Assembly (NCBI GenBank): GCA_025153775.1 | Contig: JAOALC010000004.1 | Coordinates: 540,308 to 604,307 of the forward strand | From: SAR92 clade bacterium H231 | Lineage (GTDB): Bacteria > Pseudomonadota > Gammaproteobacteria > Pseudomonadales > Porticoccaceae | DNA: 64,000 bases | Direction: 5' to 3' | In this document: piece after piece, positions 1 to 9,326 of the stretch | How the letters are laid out: each line of letters starts with the position of its first letter | Position numbering within the stretch: position 1 is the stretch's first letter | Notes under the pieces: generated by a model | What the model saw: only the letters and a program-made list of their open reading frames with translations | What the model was told of the DNA's origin: nothing | Database searches by the model: none | Position numbers and translations under genes: made by a program

Positions 1-24
1 TATCCGCTTTGTATCAGCGCCTCA

Positions 25-1518
25 CTACTCAGGGCGCATATGGGGAAATAACAGCACATCGCGGATAGACGGCGAATCCGTCAACAACATCACCAGCCGA
101 TCAATACCAATACCCTCACCAGCCGTCGGCGGCATACCGTATTCCAGCGCACGAATATAGTCCGCATCAAAGTGCATAGCCTCATCATCACCGGCATCCT
201 TCTCCGCCACCTGCTGCTTAAAGCGCGACTCCTGATCTTCCGCATCGTTAAGCTCCGAGAAACCATTAGCAATCTCACGGCCACCCACAAAGAACTCAAA
301 GCGATCAGTCACATGAGGGTCCTGATCATTGCGGCGCGCCAGCGGCGACACTTCGGCAGGATACATAGTAATAAAAGTAGGCTGCTCTAAAAGATGCTCA
401 ACCGTCTTCTCAAAAATCTCAATCTGCACCTTGCCCAGACCCCAGATATCCTTTAGAGGAATATGCAGCTCCTCAGCAATCTTGCGAGCACCAGCTTCAT
501 CAGCCAACTGCTCAGCACTGATATCCGGGTTGTACTGCAAAATAGAATCAAACACCGACAGGCGGGTAAATGGCTCAGCAAAGTCATAATGAGTCTCGCT
601 CACCACCTCGCCCTCAGCATCCTTAACCGTATTCACCACCTTAGTCGAACCCAGCACCTCAGTGGTCATCTTGCGCAGCATATCCTCAGTCAGATCCATC
701 AGATCATTAAAATCTGCATAGGCCTGGTAGAACTCCAACATAGTGAACTCAGGATTATGACGCGTCGACAAACCCTCATTGCGGAAATTGCGGTTAATCT
801 CATAAACCCGCTCAAAACCACCCACCACCAGCCGCTTCAGATAAAGCTCCGGCGCAATACGCATATACATATCAATATCCAGCGCATTGTGATGAGTCAC
901 AAAAGGACGCGCCACAGCACCCCCAGGAATCACCTGCAACATAGGTGTCTCTACTTCCAGATAGTCCGCGTCATTTAAATAGCGACGAATAAAATCCACC
1001 ACCTTAGAACGCACCCGGAACGTATTGCGCACCTCAGGGTTAACAATCAGATCCACATAGCGCTGACGGTAACGCATCTCCTGATCCGCCAGACCATGAA
1101 ACTTATCCGGCAGCGGACGCAATGCCTTAGTGAGCAACTGATACTCATCCATCTGCACATAGAGGTCACCCTTGCCCGACAGATGCAGCGCGCCTTTAAT
1201 ACCAACAATATCACCCAAATCAAGGGACTTAGCAAAGGGCCGCGCCTCTTTGGTCACATACAGCTGAATAGTATCTGAGCTGTCCTGCACCACAATAAAA
1301 GCACCGCGATTGCGAATCACACGACCAGCCACCGAGACAACTTTGCCCAGCTTCTCCAAATCTTCTTTGGTCTCATGGCCAAAGCCAGACTGCAGCTCCG
1401 CCGCGCTGTGCTCCGGCCGAAAGTCATTAGGAAATACCGCCCCGCCCTCTTCACGCAATGCATGAAGCTTAGCCCGACGCTCAGCAATTAACTTATTCTC
1501 GTCTTGTTGATCAGTCAT
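25..1518 (-). CDS. lysS: Lysyl-tRNA synthetase, class II
   Basis: Charges tRNA-Lys with lysine in the cytoplasm. The 497-residue product has the usual length for bacterial class II LysRS. An N-terminal OB-fold anticodon-binding domain (about residues 60-145, with [17 protein letters not shown]) is followed by the class II catalytic core. Motif 2 is seen as [20 protein letters not shown], and motif 3 near the C-terminus as [20 protein letters not shown]. It lies downstream of prfB on the same strand, the classic prfB-lysS pair, here separated by 290 bp holding a palindromic element. The reading frame is intact and the identification is secure. Confidence 0.97.
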   Translation of the reverse strand: MTDQQDENKLIAERRAKLHALREEGGAVFPNDFRPEHSAAELQSGFGHETKEDLEKLGKVVSVAGRVIRNRGAFIVVQDSSDTIQLYVTKEARPFAKSLDLGDIVGIKGALHLSGKGDLYVQMDEYQLLTKALRPLPDKFHGLADQEMRYRQRYVDLIVNPEVRNTFRVRSKVVDFIRRYLNDADYLEVETPMLQVIPGGAVARPFVTHHNALDIDMYMRIAPELYLKRLVVGGFERVYEINRNFRNEGLSTRHNPEFTMLEFYQAYADFNDLMDLTEDMLRKMTTEVLGSTKVVNTVKDAEGEVVSETHYDFAEPFTRLSVFDSILQYNPDISAEQLADEAGARKIAEELHIPLKDIWGLGKVQIEIFEKTVEHLLEQPTFITMYPAEVSPLARRNDQDPHVTDRFEFFVGGREIANGFSELNDAEDQESRFKQQVAEKDAGDDEAMHFDADYIRALEYGMPPTAGEGIGIDRLVMLLTDSPSIRDVLLFPHMRPE

Positions 1519-1596
1519 AATTTGGTCTTTGTATTTATTTCAATAATTAAGTTAGCCATCAATCAAACCCTGCTCGGTCAACGATGCTCCCCAAGG

Positions 1597-1730
1597 GTAA
1601 GCATCTGAGACCGTGAGTGGCAGGGATGCCACTCTCGAGCGTACATGGACGACGCACACGGATGTGCTAGTGTCGCGGGAGGCATGGATGCCGTTAGCGA
1701 CCGTATTCACAGCGTGTCTCAGATGCTTGC
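1597..1730. repeat. Palindromic intergenic element with terminal inverted repeats
   Basis: Arms at 1597-1611 (GTAAGCATCTGAGAC) and 1716-1730 match as an inverted repeat in 14 of 15 positions. Inside are several short perfect hairpins. 1615-1634 is GAGTGGCA-GGGA-TGCCACTC, 1654-1667 is GCACA-CGGA-TGTGC, and 1681-1692 is GGCATGGATGCC. From memory it resembles a dispersed palindromic repeat common in gammaproteobacterial intergenic regions. Short open frames run across both strands, but none has a ribosome binding site or a recognisable protein. It fills most of the prfB-lysS spacer and may affect the shared transcript. Confidence 0.6.
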
Positions 1731-1808
1731 CCTGCATTGCATCCGTATTTAATACTCCCGACATGCCCTTGGGCTGCATCCGCATTCAGTGCCCAAAGTG
1801 ACTCAGTT

Positions 1809-2904
1809 TTACAACCCAGCTTTTAACGAAGCCACGATAAACTGATCCAACTTCCCATCCAACACCGCCTGAGTATTACGCGTCTCCACACTAGTACGCA
1901 AATCCTTAATCCGCGCATCATCCAACACATAAGACCGAATCTGACTACCCCAACCAATATCCGACTTAGTATCCTCAGTCGCCTGCGCCGCCTCAGCCCG
2001 CTTCAGCATCTCCGCCTCGTACAACTTAGCGCGAAGCATCTGCCAACACTTATCCCGATTCTGATGCTGCGACCTCTGACTCTGACACTGCACCACAATA
2101 CCACTGGGCTCATGGGTCAACCGCACCGCAGAATCCGTCTTATTAATATGCTGACCACCAGCGCCAGACGCCCGGTAAGTATCAGTACGCACATCCGAGG
2201 GATCAATCTCAATCTCAATATTGTCATCGATCTCCGGCGACACATACACCGCCGAAAACGACGTATGGCGACGATTGCCCGAATCAAACGGCGACTTGCG
2301 CACCAGCCTGTGCACACCAATCTCCGTGCGCAACCAGCCAAAGGCATATTCGCCACTTATCTGCACCGTCGCACTCTTAATACCAGCTACATCACCAGCA
2401 GAGCACTCCACCAGCTCCGCCTTAAAACCCTTATCGTCCGCCCAGCGCAGGTACATACGCAACAGCATCTCCGCCCAATCCTGCGCCTCAGTGCCACCAG
2501 AACCAGACTGAATATCCAAATAGGCATTATTAGCATCCATCTCACCGCTAAACATACGGCGAAACTCCAGCTTAGCCAACTGCGCCTCAAGGCCAGCAAT
2601 CTCAGCCTCCACCTCAGACACAGTATCAGCGTCATCCTCCTCAACCGCCATCTCCAACAGCTCACGAGAATCAGACACACCAGAGTCCAAATCCTCAATA
2701 GTCTTCACCACCGCTTCCAGAGACGAACGCTCGCGGCCCAGCTCCTGAGCACGCTCCGGGTCATTCCAGACATTGGGTTCGCCGAGTTCTAACTCAACCT
2801 CAGCCAGACGGTCCTTGCGATTAACATAGTCAAAGATACCCCCTCAACACGTCAGTGCGTGCTTGCAGATCATCGAGGGCGTTGTAGAGCGGATTAACTT
2901 CCAT
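1809..2904 (-). CDS. prfB: Peptide chain release factor 2 (programmed +1 frameshift)
   Basis: Recognises UGA/UAA and triggers peptide release. Frame 0 starts at ATG 2904 and encodes [14 protein letters not shown] up to an in-frame TGA at 2830-2832. A +1 shift on CTT-TGA-C continues as [20 protein letters not shown] into the long frame. The joined length of 1096 nt gives 364 residues after one skipped base, the normal RF2 size. The GGQ catalytic motif is in [16 protein letters not shown]. An annotation that starts at the first downstream ATG (2711) would lose about 64 residues. It is the upstream partner of lysS. Confidence 0.96.
2830..2844 (-). promoter_or_regulatory. prfB autoregulatory frameshift site
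   Basis: Read on the minus strand this is AGGGGG-TAT-CTT-TGA followed by C. The internal Shine-Dalgarno-like AGGGGG lies at 2839-2844, the slippery CTT at 2833-2835 and the in-frame UGA at 2830-2832. This is the canonical RF2 recoding signal: low RF2 slows termination at UGA and lets the +1 shift produce more RF2. Confidence 0.95.
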
Positions 2905-3059
2905 TGAATATATAGGCCTAAACCAATTAAGCCGCGCATTTTACCCTAGCTGACAGGCCACACCAAGCTAAAACACAGTTGATTAAGCCACAGCACTAGC
3001 GCAACATAAGGACCGAAAATAAAAACAATAAATTCGCCGCCATACTGGAGAGCCCAGCC

Positions 3060-4145
3060 ATGAAAAATATCAGCCTAAGCCTATTAGCCGCCCTGCTTGT
3101 CTACCTGCTACTGTGGCCCGTCCCCACAGACCCAGTGAGCTGGGAAGCACCCCAAAACCAAGGCTATATTGGCGACTTTGCCCAGAACAACCTGCTGAGC
3201 CAAATCGAAATAATAGAACTCAGCGACACCCACGGGCCCGAAGGCCTGGCCCTATTAAATGGCGACATATACACCGCCACCCGCGAAGGCTGGATACTCA
3301 AATACAACGAAGCCAGCGGCCAAATTACCAAAATGGCCAACACCCAGGGCAGCCCACTGGGCTTAGTCTTTGATGCCAACGGCAACCTGCTAATTGCCGA
3401 CGCCTACAAAGGCATACTCAGCATGTCCCCAGAGGGTGAGCTCAGCCTACTCACCAACAGCATGGACGGCGTACCCATAGTCTATGCCGATGATCTGGAT
3501 GTCACAGAAGACGGCAAAATATACTTTAGCGACGCCTCCACCAAATTTGGCGCCGAAAGCAATGGCGGTACATATGCCGCCAGCCTGCTAGATATAGCCG
3601 AGCACGGTGGCCATGGCCGCCTGCTAGTTTATGACCCCGCCGACCAGAGCACCAAACTGCTGATGGACGGGCTAAATTTTGCCAATGGCGTAGCCACCGC
3701 CGCCGACAGCAGCTTTGTACTGGTGAATGAAACCGGCACCTACCGCATACAAAAATACTGGCTCAAAGGCGACAAAGCGGGCACCGCCGAAGTACTGATC
3801 GACAACCTGCCCGGCTTCCCTGACAACATAGTGCGCGGCCGCGACGGGCGCTTCTGGGTCGGGCTAGTATCACCCCGCAGCCAACCACTAGACGACCTGT
3901 CCAGCTCACCCATGCTGCGTAAAATGGTCCAGCGTCTGCCGCAATTTATGCAGCTAAAAGCCGAAGCCTACAGCCATGTATTTGCCATGGATGCCGAGGG
4001 CAATGTGCTCAGCTCACTGCAAGACCCCAATGGCATACACCACACCAATACCGGCGCACTGGAAACCGACAACTGGCTATATATCAGCAGCCTGCATGCC
4101 GACAACCTAGCGCGCATTAGCAAAGAGACTGTTGGTATCCAATGA
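3060..4145 (+). CDS. Membrane-anchored SMP-30/strictosidine synthase-like beta-propeller protein
   Basis: A 361-residue protein. A hydrophobic N-terminal segment (about residues 4-20, SLSLLAALLVYLLLWPV) should anchor it in the inner membrane with the propeller outside. The body carries family motifs such as HGPEGLALLNGDIYTATREG, YADDLDVTEDGKIYFSDAS and LPGFPDNIVRGRDGRFWVGL, typical of the strictosidine synthase/APMAP branch of SMP-30-like hydrolases. Many members are lactonases or arylesterases; the substrate here is unknown. The stop overlaps the selO start (ATGA at 4142-4145), so the two are probably co-translated. Confidence 0.82.
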   Translation: MKNISLSLLAALLVYLLLWPVPTDPVSWEAPQNQGYIGDFAQNNLLSQIEIIELSDTHGPEGLALLNGDIYTATREGWILKYNEASGQITKMANTQGSPLGLVFDANGNLLIADAYKGILSMSPEGELSLLTNSMDGVPIVYADDLDVTEDGKIYFSDASTKFGAESNGGTYAASLLDIAEHGGHGRLLVYDPADQSTKLLMDGLNFANGVATAADSSFVLVNETGTYRIQKYWLKGDKAGTAEVLIDNLPGFPDNIVRGRDGRFWVGLVSPRSQPLDDLSSSPMLRKMVQRLPQFMQLKAEAYSHVFAMDAEGNVLSSLQDPNGIHHTNTGALETDNWLYISSLHADNLARISKETVGIQ

Positions 4146-5602
4146 AGCTTCACAACGCCCAGCTACAGCATACTTATTACGAAACCTTTAAAGACCAGGG
4201 CGACCTGCACCTAAGCCAGGTTGTCCCCAATGGTTTACAAGAGCCTGTTTTAGTAAACGCCAACCGACAGCTTGCCGAGCAGCTAGGCCTAGGGATTGAA
4301 CAGCTAGACAGCCCAGAGTTTTTGCAGCTAATGGCCGGTCATGTGCAGGGCGACAATTTCAACCCCATAGCCCTGGTGTACTCCGGCCACCAATTTGGCG
4401 TCTGGGCTGGCCAGCTCGGCGATGGCCGCGCCATCACAATAGGCGAGCTAGAAAAAGACGGCGCCCTATGGGATATACAGCTTAAAGGCGCAGGCACCAC
4501 CCCCTACTCCAGATTTGCCGACGGCCGCGCCGTGCTGCGCTCAAGTATCCGCGAATACCTCTGCTCCGAAGCCATGCACGGTCTGGGCATAGCCACCACC
4601 AGAGCACTGGCCCTGGTCGACAGCCAAACCCAGGTCTACCGCGAAGAAGTAGAGTCTGGCGCCACCGTCTGCCGCGTCGCCCAGAGCCATATCCGCTTTG
4701 GCTCCTTCGAGCACTTCCACTACCGCAACCAGCCAGACAGCGTCAAAGCCCTGGCCGACTATGTGATTCAGCGCAACTTCCCCCAGTGGGTAGGCGAAGA
4801 CAACAAATATTATTTAATGCTGGAAAACTGCGTACTTAAAACCGCCAAAATGATCGCCCAATGGCAATCCGTAGGTTTTAACCACGGCGTGATGAATACC
4901 GACAATATGAGCATAATCGGCGACACCATAGACTATGGCCCCTTCGGCTTTTTAGATGCCTACGACCCAACCCATATCTGCAACCACTCAGACAACCAGG
5001 GCCGCTACAGCTTTAAAAACCAACCCAGCGTCGGCCTGTGGAATCTCAATGCCCTGGCCACAGCACTCACCAGCCTCATCAGCAACGAAGACCTAGTGCG
5101 CGCACTGAAACAGTACGAGCCAGAATTTTTAAACCAGTTCAGAAATATTATGGCGAGCAAGATTGGGCTAGAAGAATACCAGCCCCAAGACGAGCAGCTA
5201 ATTAACCAGCTGCTGGAGATCATGCAAACCAACAATGTGGACTACACAATATTCTTCAGGCAGCTAGCAGATTATTCCGCAGATAACCCCAGCATCAGAG
5301 ATCAGTTTATCGACCGAGAAAGCTTTGATACCTGGGCAGAAAAATACAGCCAGCGCCTGCAACAACAGAGCAGCAGCGAGCAACAGCGCCACCAGCAGAT
5401 GCAGAGCGTTAACCCAAAATATGTACTGCGCAACTATATGGCCCAGGCCGCAATAGATGCAGCCCAGCAGGGAGATTACACAGAAGTGAATTTGCTGCTA
5501 GAGATACTACAGGCACCCTTTGCCGAGCACCCGCAGGCCGAGAAATATGCCGGCCTACCGCCAGACTGGGCAGAGCAAATTTCTGTTAGCTGCTCATCAT
5601 AG
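4142..5602 (+). CDS. selO: Protein adenylyltransferase SelO (YdiU/UPF0061 family)
   Basis: SelO pseudokinases transfer AMP from ATP to Ser/Thr/Tyr of proteins and take part in redox stress responses (family knowledge). The 486-residue product has the expected length and all main blocks: LVYSGHQFGVWAGQLGDGRA, QLKGAGTTPYSRFADGRAVL, SSIREYLCSEAMHGLGI and the metal/active-site block NHGVMNTDNMSIIGDTIDYG. It ends in VSCSS, where the Cys replaces the selenocysteine of eukaryotic SelO. It is coupled by a 4-nt overlap to the SMP-30-like gene upstream. Confidence 0.96.
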   Translation: MKLHNAQLQHTYYETFKDQGDLHLSQVVPNGLQEPVLVNANRQLAEQLGLGIEQLDSPEFLQLMAGHVQGDNFNPIALVYSGHQFGVWAGQLGDGRAITIGELEKDGALWDIQLKGAGTTPYSRFADGRAVLRSSIREYLCSEAMHGLGIATTRALALVDSQTQVYREEVESGATVCRVAQSHIRFGSFEHFHYRNQPDSVKALADYVIQRNFPQWVGEDNKYYLMLENCVLKTAKMIAQWQSVGFNHGVMNTDNMSIIGDTIDYGPFGFLDAYDPTHICNHSDNQGRYSFKNQPSVGLWNLNALATALTSLISNEDLVRALKQYEPEFLNQFRNIMASKIGLEEYQPQDEQLINQLLEIMQTNNVDYTIFFRQLADYSADNPSIRDQFIDRESFDTWAEKYSQRLQQQSSSEQQRHQQMQSVNPKYVLRNYMAQAAIDAAQQGDYTEVNLLLEILQAPFAEHPQAEKYAGLPPDWAEQISVSCSS

Positions 5603-5660
5603 GGGATACCTAGCCTTAGAGATGGTCGCTCAGTTTTGGCAGCCACTTTCTTAGGGACGA

Positions 5661-5707
5661 AAAAAACCCCTGCTGTAAGGAGGGGGAGTGATACAGACCA
5701 GCAGGGG
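5661..5707 (-). terminator. Rho-independent terminator with a C-rich loop; possible 3' end of a small RNA
   Basis: On the minus strand CCCCTGCTG (5707-5699) pairs with CAGCAGGGG (5675-5667) and is followed by a T run from 5666. The 23-nt loop contains CTCCCCCTCCTTA, complementary to Shine-Dalgarno sequences. A second inverted repeat, GTTTCGGA/TCCGAAAC at 5715-5722 and 5803-5810, lies just upstream in the same transcript direction. It may end the Lar-like gene transcript from 5947, or belong to an independent small RNA of about 150 nt. The 344-bp interval 5603-5946 holds no other feature that I can see. Confidence 0.65.
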
Positions 5708-5946
5708 CTACAAAGTTTCGGAATAAAGACAACATAAATAAGAGCAGATCAACTAAAACACCAATCACTTATTTAACTTTTAGACACTTGTACTTATAAG
5801 ACTCCGAAACGCAAAAAAACCCTACCTTTGCAAATGATATTTATGCCAACAGCAACTCATCCCGCTTATTACACAAAGCAACCTCACCCCAGCGCAAGCT
5901 AGGGCCAAGGCCTCTTAAAGATGCCCACCCACGGGAGAATAATAGG

Positions 5947-6336
5947 CTAAGTGCCCTCCACCCGCCTATTCCAAGCCTCCAGGGTCCCATCCTTATCCCG
6001 CACATGAGGCCCACGGGCCAAACAATCGGAACAGGCCCTAAAGTACAGCGTCCCATCGTGCCCAGGCTCATTGCCCACACCATTATTGCCCTCCACAACA
6101 ACTTCATCCGCACAAAAGGCACAGGCCCTAGCCACAGCATCGTCTGCCGCAGGCTCAGCATTAGACCGTTCATTCCAAAATAGCCCAGCCAGATAATAGT
6201 CCGGCCCCTGAGGCCCCTTTGCTAAACAGCTAGGACAAAACACAATATGAGAGAGATAGGGCCACTCCGCCAGGCCGGCAAATTTAGCTTCACCACCACA
6301 GTGGGGGCAGTCTTCTAGTACCATTTCTAATTGCAT
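5947..6336 (-). CDS. Tandem Lar-like (restriction alleviation) zinc-ribbon protein
   Basis: A 129-residue protein with two copies of a Cys-rich module. Residues about 10-57 read CPHCGGEAKF, then FCPSCLAKGP, then LFWNER. Residues about 72-127 read CAFCADEV, then ACSDCLARGP, then LEAWNRR. The pattern CxxCxxE...CxxCxARGP...AWNRR matches the Lar restriction-alleviation family (PF14354-like), normally a single copy in phages and prophages. No other phage genes are nearby. Function is inferred from the fold; it could also be a zinc-binding protein unrelated to restriction. Confidence 0.6.
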   Translation of the reverse strand: MQLEMVLEDCPHCGGEAKFAGLAEWPYLSHIVFCPSCLAKGPQGPDYYLAGLFWNERSNAEPAADDAVARACAFCADEVVVEGNNGVGNEPGHDGTLYFRACSDCLARGPHVRDKDGTLEAWNRRVEGT

Positions 6337-6885
6337 AGTTTCCTCCCTGGAAATTATTTAGAGATTAATAAAACCGAGATATGTATTTTTATGGGTACAG
6401 TTCAACATCGGAATGCTAGACATGCCCCTGACCCATTTTGGGTAATAGGCGTATTTAGTCCACCAAAAAAATTACAAGAAGAACTCTTGTGAGATCAACC
6501 AACATTGCCAGACCTTTATGTTCGAGGCACCCTAAAATTCGGGTCATTCTGAGGGCAGCGAAGAGTCTCTATCGTCACCACCAAATCAACCCGCCTCCCC
6601 AACCGACTCAACCAATTGACCAACAAATCTGGCGTAACCAAATCAATAAGGCAATTAGAAGTGCTACTAAAAAGATATAAGCAATGTCTATATTATGTAA
6701 TTAATGAATCAGATAAAGGAATATAAAAGGTATATTAATCCGTATATTAGGTGCTTTATATGTAATTGTTAAAAAACAGGCATGTAGTTATGGGAAAGAT
6801 ATTCAGCCACATAGCGCCGAAACTAGACGATCCTTCTTTCAACTAAAAGCTGTGTGCTTGTTAATTAAACATCAACTTAATTGTG
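6337..6885. other. Gene-free interval
   Basis: This interval of about 550 bp between the Lar-like gene and the S9-family gene has no convincing gene. The right part (about 6640-6885) is AT-rich. The only recognisable item is a GTCATTCTGAG-type repeat copy at 6543-6569. A 63-codon open frame at 6489-6680 has no ribosome binding site or family resemblance. Confidence 0.6.
6543..6569 (+). repeat. GTCATTCTGAG-type dispersed repeat copy
   Basis: The sequence begins GTCATTCTGAGGGCAGCGAA and ends in GAGTCTC. It matches, from memory, a short repeat seen in many bacterial genomes (GTCATTCTGAGCGNAGCGAAGAATCTC). Two further degenerate copies lie at 34429-34455 and 34478-34503. Confidence 0.55.
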
Positions 6886-9273
6886 TTAATCCATCCCAAA
6901 CACACCTGAAAGTCTAAATTCTCTGGGTGGCTCTTCCTCCAATAGATGTTTCACCAAGTAGTTCCAAGCACGACGAATTAAATAGTTGGAAACACCATGA
7001 CCAAGATTAGGTAATAAAATCAGGTCAAAATCCTTATTGGCCTTTTGCAGTGCTTCTACCACCCTAAAACTAGCCGCAGGTGGCGCAGTCGTATCTAACA
7101 TGCCATCCATTATCAACAACTTTCCTTTGAGACTAGACGCATACTCCTCCGGAAATTTATGGACTTCCCTTTGCCCAATTAAAACTTCATATTTATCGCT
7201 CCACATGCTGCTAGATATCATGCGACTGTCATGAAGTTGATAAGCAATCCCAACATGATAAAAGTCCGGATACTTCAGCAACCCCTGCACTGCGCCCGGG
7301 CCGCCGGATGCATGCGTTGTAATACCCACGCGATTGAGATCGATATAGGGGTAGCGTTCAGCTAGCTGTTGAATTCCGCTGATATGGTCTTCCAGCTTAC
7401 TCGCTGACTCTGCCCAGCCAAAACATTCATCATGAAAGGCCTTATGACGAAACGGTGTTCCACGACCATCAATTTGCACCACAATAAAACCAAGTTCTGC
7501 CAATGCGGCGGGATCCAAATAAAACCATCCAAATGCCGATTCATTGGTAAAGGACCCTTTCGGCACAACCGTTAATTCCGGTGTATTGAAAACATGAGAA
7601 ATCACTGGATAACTCTTCTCTGGCGTAAAGTCAGATGGGCGGTAAACCAAGCCATAAATATCCGTCACCTTATCTTCTGCTTTTAGTTTAACCGGCTCGG
7701 GCCATTGCCAACCTTCAGGCAATGCGGACACATCTGCCGTCTCTAGTTTTGCAACCTCACGGCCATCTCTATCAACTAGAATACTCACGGGTATTTTATC
7801 GGCTCTTGACTGAGTCACTACGGCAAAGTCACCTGTATTTGAAATCGCATTTGAGGCGCTATTACATCCTGAAGACATTGTTAACATATCTTTCTTTGCA
7901 GCAGCAACCACTTCATAATCGCCACCAGCTAAAGTCACCATCTCACCCGTATCAATATTGATTCGAACAAGATCGCGATAATAGGGATCGATATCGGGAT
8001 TGCGCCCGGCGGTTTGTGCAAACACCTCCCGCCGTTTGGGATCAAAGTGCACAAAGGTTCTTACAACCCAATCCCCCTGTGTTACGGTATTTTTAAGCTC
8101 TCCAGTGGTCAAATCGTAGAGATAAAAATGAGCCCACCCGGTTCGCTCGGAGTACCACAGAATTTCGTGACTATCAGGCAGCGGCATAAACGTAGGCAGT
8201 TCATCAATATTTAACATCAGGTTAATATGAGTGTCAGCGGTTTCCTCAAAGAGCAAGCGTGTTATTCCAGTTTCTGTATCAAACTCAATTATCCGGGCAT
8301 ATTTATAATAGCGATCGACATCGACAAAATACGCGCGGCGGCTGTCGTTATTCCACCATCCCAGATTGGCGGTAAAGAGCCCATTGTTGTTTCGCGTCAC
8401 GGGTATCTGAGTGTAGCTGGCCGCCCGCTGTCGTCCGGTGGTGATATCAATCGCCAGCAGCCGCAGGGTTTCAATATGTTCGTCGCCTTGATAGGCAAAT
8501 CGATAATAATTTACCTGGGGGCGGATACTTCCGTCACCCGGCACATGTTGCATTACCGGCACGGCTTTCACCTGACGGGTATCTCGCTGCACTGTAAAGA
8601 TGCGCCTGCTGTCAGGAGACCATAATACCTGCAGGCCCTCCCCACTCATGGTATGAGCCCATGCTGTGCCAGGACCGCCGTATACAAAATGTTCTTCCCC
8701 GTCGGCGGTCAAGGGCTTTTCTTCGCCGTTCTCTAGTGTTCTCAACCACAGATTATGATTTTGACTAAAAACGATATATTTTCCGTCAGGAGAAATTACC
8801 TCATCTTTACCCAACGGAATATCAATTTCAGAACAAGCACCGGTGGCAGTAGAAAACTGCCAGCGTTTGTCGAATGCGGTAAACCGTAAAATGCTAACGG
8901 TATCCTCAGTATCAAGCTCCATTTCGACTTTGTTGATTGGGAGTTTATCGACATCGACCGTTTTTTGTGTTGCCTCTGCCAGTGCGCCTGCAAGTATCTG
9001 ATGGTCAAATGCCGGGGTATTGGTGGCCGTCTTGGCATTTACCAACCGGTATTCCTTACCATACACAGCTGATGGGCCTTCTCCTTTCCGAATATCACGT
9101 TCATACCAAAAACAATTACTCTCTCCAATCCACACGGGAAACAGCGTTGTATTAAGGGCAATTTGTTTTGTGAAAATACCTTGCATGAGTGTTCTGGCGC
9201 GATTGTATCGAGCTTCTAATTCTTCGGAGGTGTTCGGTAGTTGAGTCATTTTATTCATCATAGCTTTCCACAT
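6886..9273 (-). CDS. S9 (prolyl oligopeptidase/DPP-IV-like) family protein with altered nucleophile motif
   Basis: A 795-residue protein. An N-terminal beta-propeller region (about residues 80-520, DPP-IV N-domain-like repeats such as EVISPDGKYIVFSQNHNLWL) precedes a C-terminal alpha/beta-hydrolase domain (GFIVVQIDGRGTPFRHKAFH). The Asp (MDGMLDTTAPP) and His (LPNLGHGVS) of the triad are visible. The nucleophile elbow reads GITTHASGGPG, with Ala where GxSxGG has Ser. No signal peptide is obvious. The start could be 9273 or 9261/9258; none has a strong ribosome binding site. It is the last gene of the FecIR-TonB receptor locus, 53 bp after the amidohydrolase. Confidence 0.8.
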   Translation of the reverse strand: MWKAMMNKMTQLPNTSEELEARYNRARTLMQGIFTKQIALNTTLFPVWIGESNCFWYERDIRKGEGPSAVYGKEYRLVNAKTATNTPAFDHQILAGALAEATQKTVDVDKLPINKVEMELDTEDTVSILRFTAFDKRWQFSTATGACSEIDIPLGKDEVISPDGKYIVFSQNHNLWLRTLENGEEKPLTADGEEHFVYGGPGTAWAHTMSGEGLQVLWSPDSRRIFTVQRDTRQVKAVPVMQHVPGDGSIRPQVNYYRFAYQGDEHIETLRLLAIDITTGRQRAASYTQIPVTRNNNGLFTANLGWWNNDSRRAYFVDVDRYYKYARIIEFDTETGITRLLFEETADTHINLMLNIDELPTFMPLPDSHEILWYSERTGWAHFYLYDLTTGELKNTVTQGDWVVRTFVHFDPKRREVFAQTAGRNPDIDPYYRDLVRINIDTGEMVTLAGGDYEVVAAAKKDMLTMSSGCNSASNAISNTGDFAVVTQSRADKIPVSILVDRDGREVAKLETADVSALPEGWQWPEPVKLKAEDKVTDIYGLVYRPSDFTPEKSYPVISHVFNTPELTVVPKGSFTNESAFGWFYLDPAALAELGFIVVQIDGRGTPFRHKAFHDECFGWAESASKLEDHISGIQQLAERYPYIDLNRVGITTHASGGPGAVQGLLKYPDFYHVGIAYQLHDSRMISSSMWSDKYEVLIGQREVHKFPEEYASSLKGKLLIMDGMLDTTAPPAASFRVVEALQKANKDFDLILLPNLGHGVSNYLIRRAWNYLVKHLLEEEPPREFRLSGVFGMD

Positions 9274-9326
9274 AGTTACGTTTTCAACACCCGGAAAATT
9301 AGGATTCTCAAGGTGTCTTTCTAAGG

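Noticed and set aside
1552..1801. Small ORFs on both strands between prfB and lysS (77 and 62 codons)
   Set aside because: They coincide with the palindromic element and have no ribosome binding site or family resemblance.
2064..2792. 242-codon plus-strand ORF opposite prfB
   Set aside because: Shadow of the prfB codons; the His/Arg/Leu-rich product is typical of antisense frames.
5841..6173. 110-codon minus-strand ORF near the Lar-like gene
   Set aside because: Overlaps the Cys-rich gene in another frame and has a Trp/Leu-rich, domain-free product.
6489..6680. 63-codon plus-strand ORF
   Set aside because: Covers a dispersed repeat copy and low-complexity sequence; no ribosome binding site and no domain.
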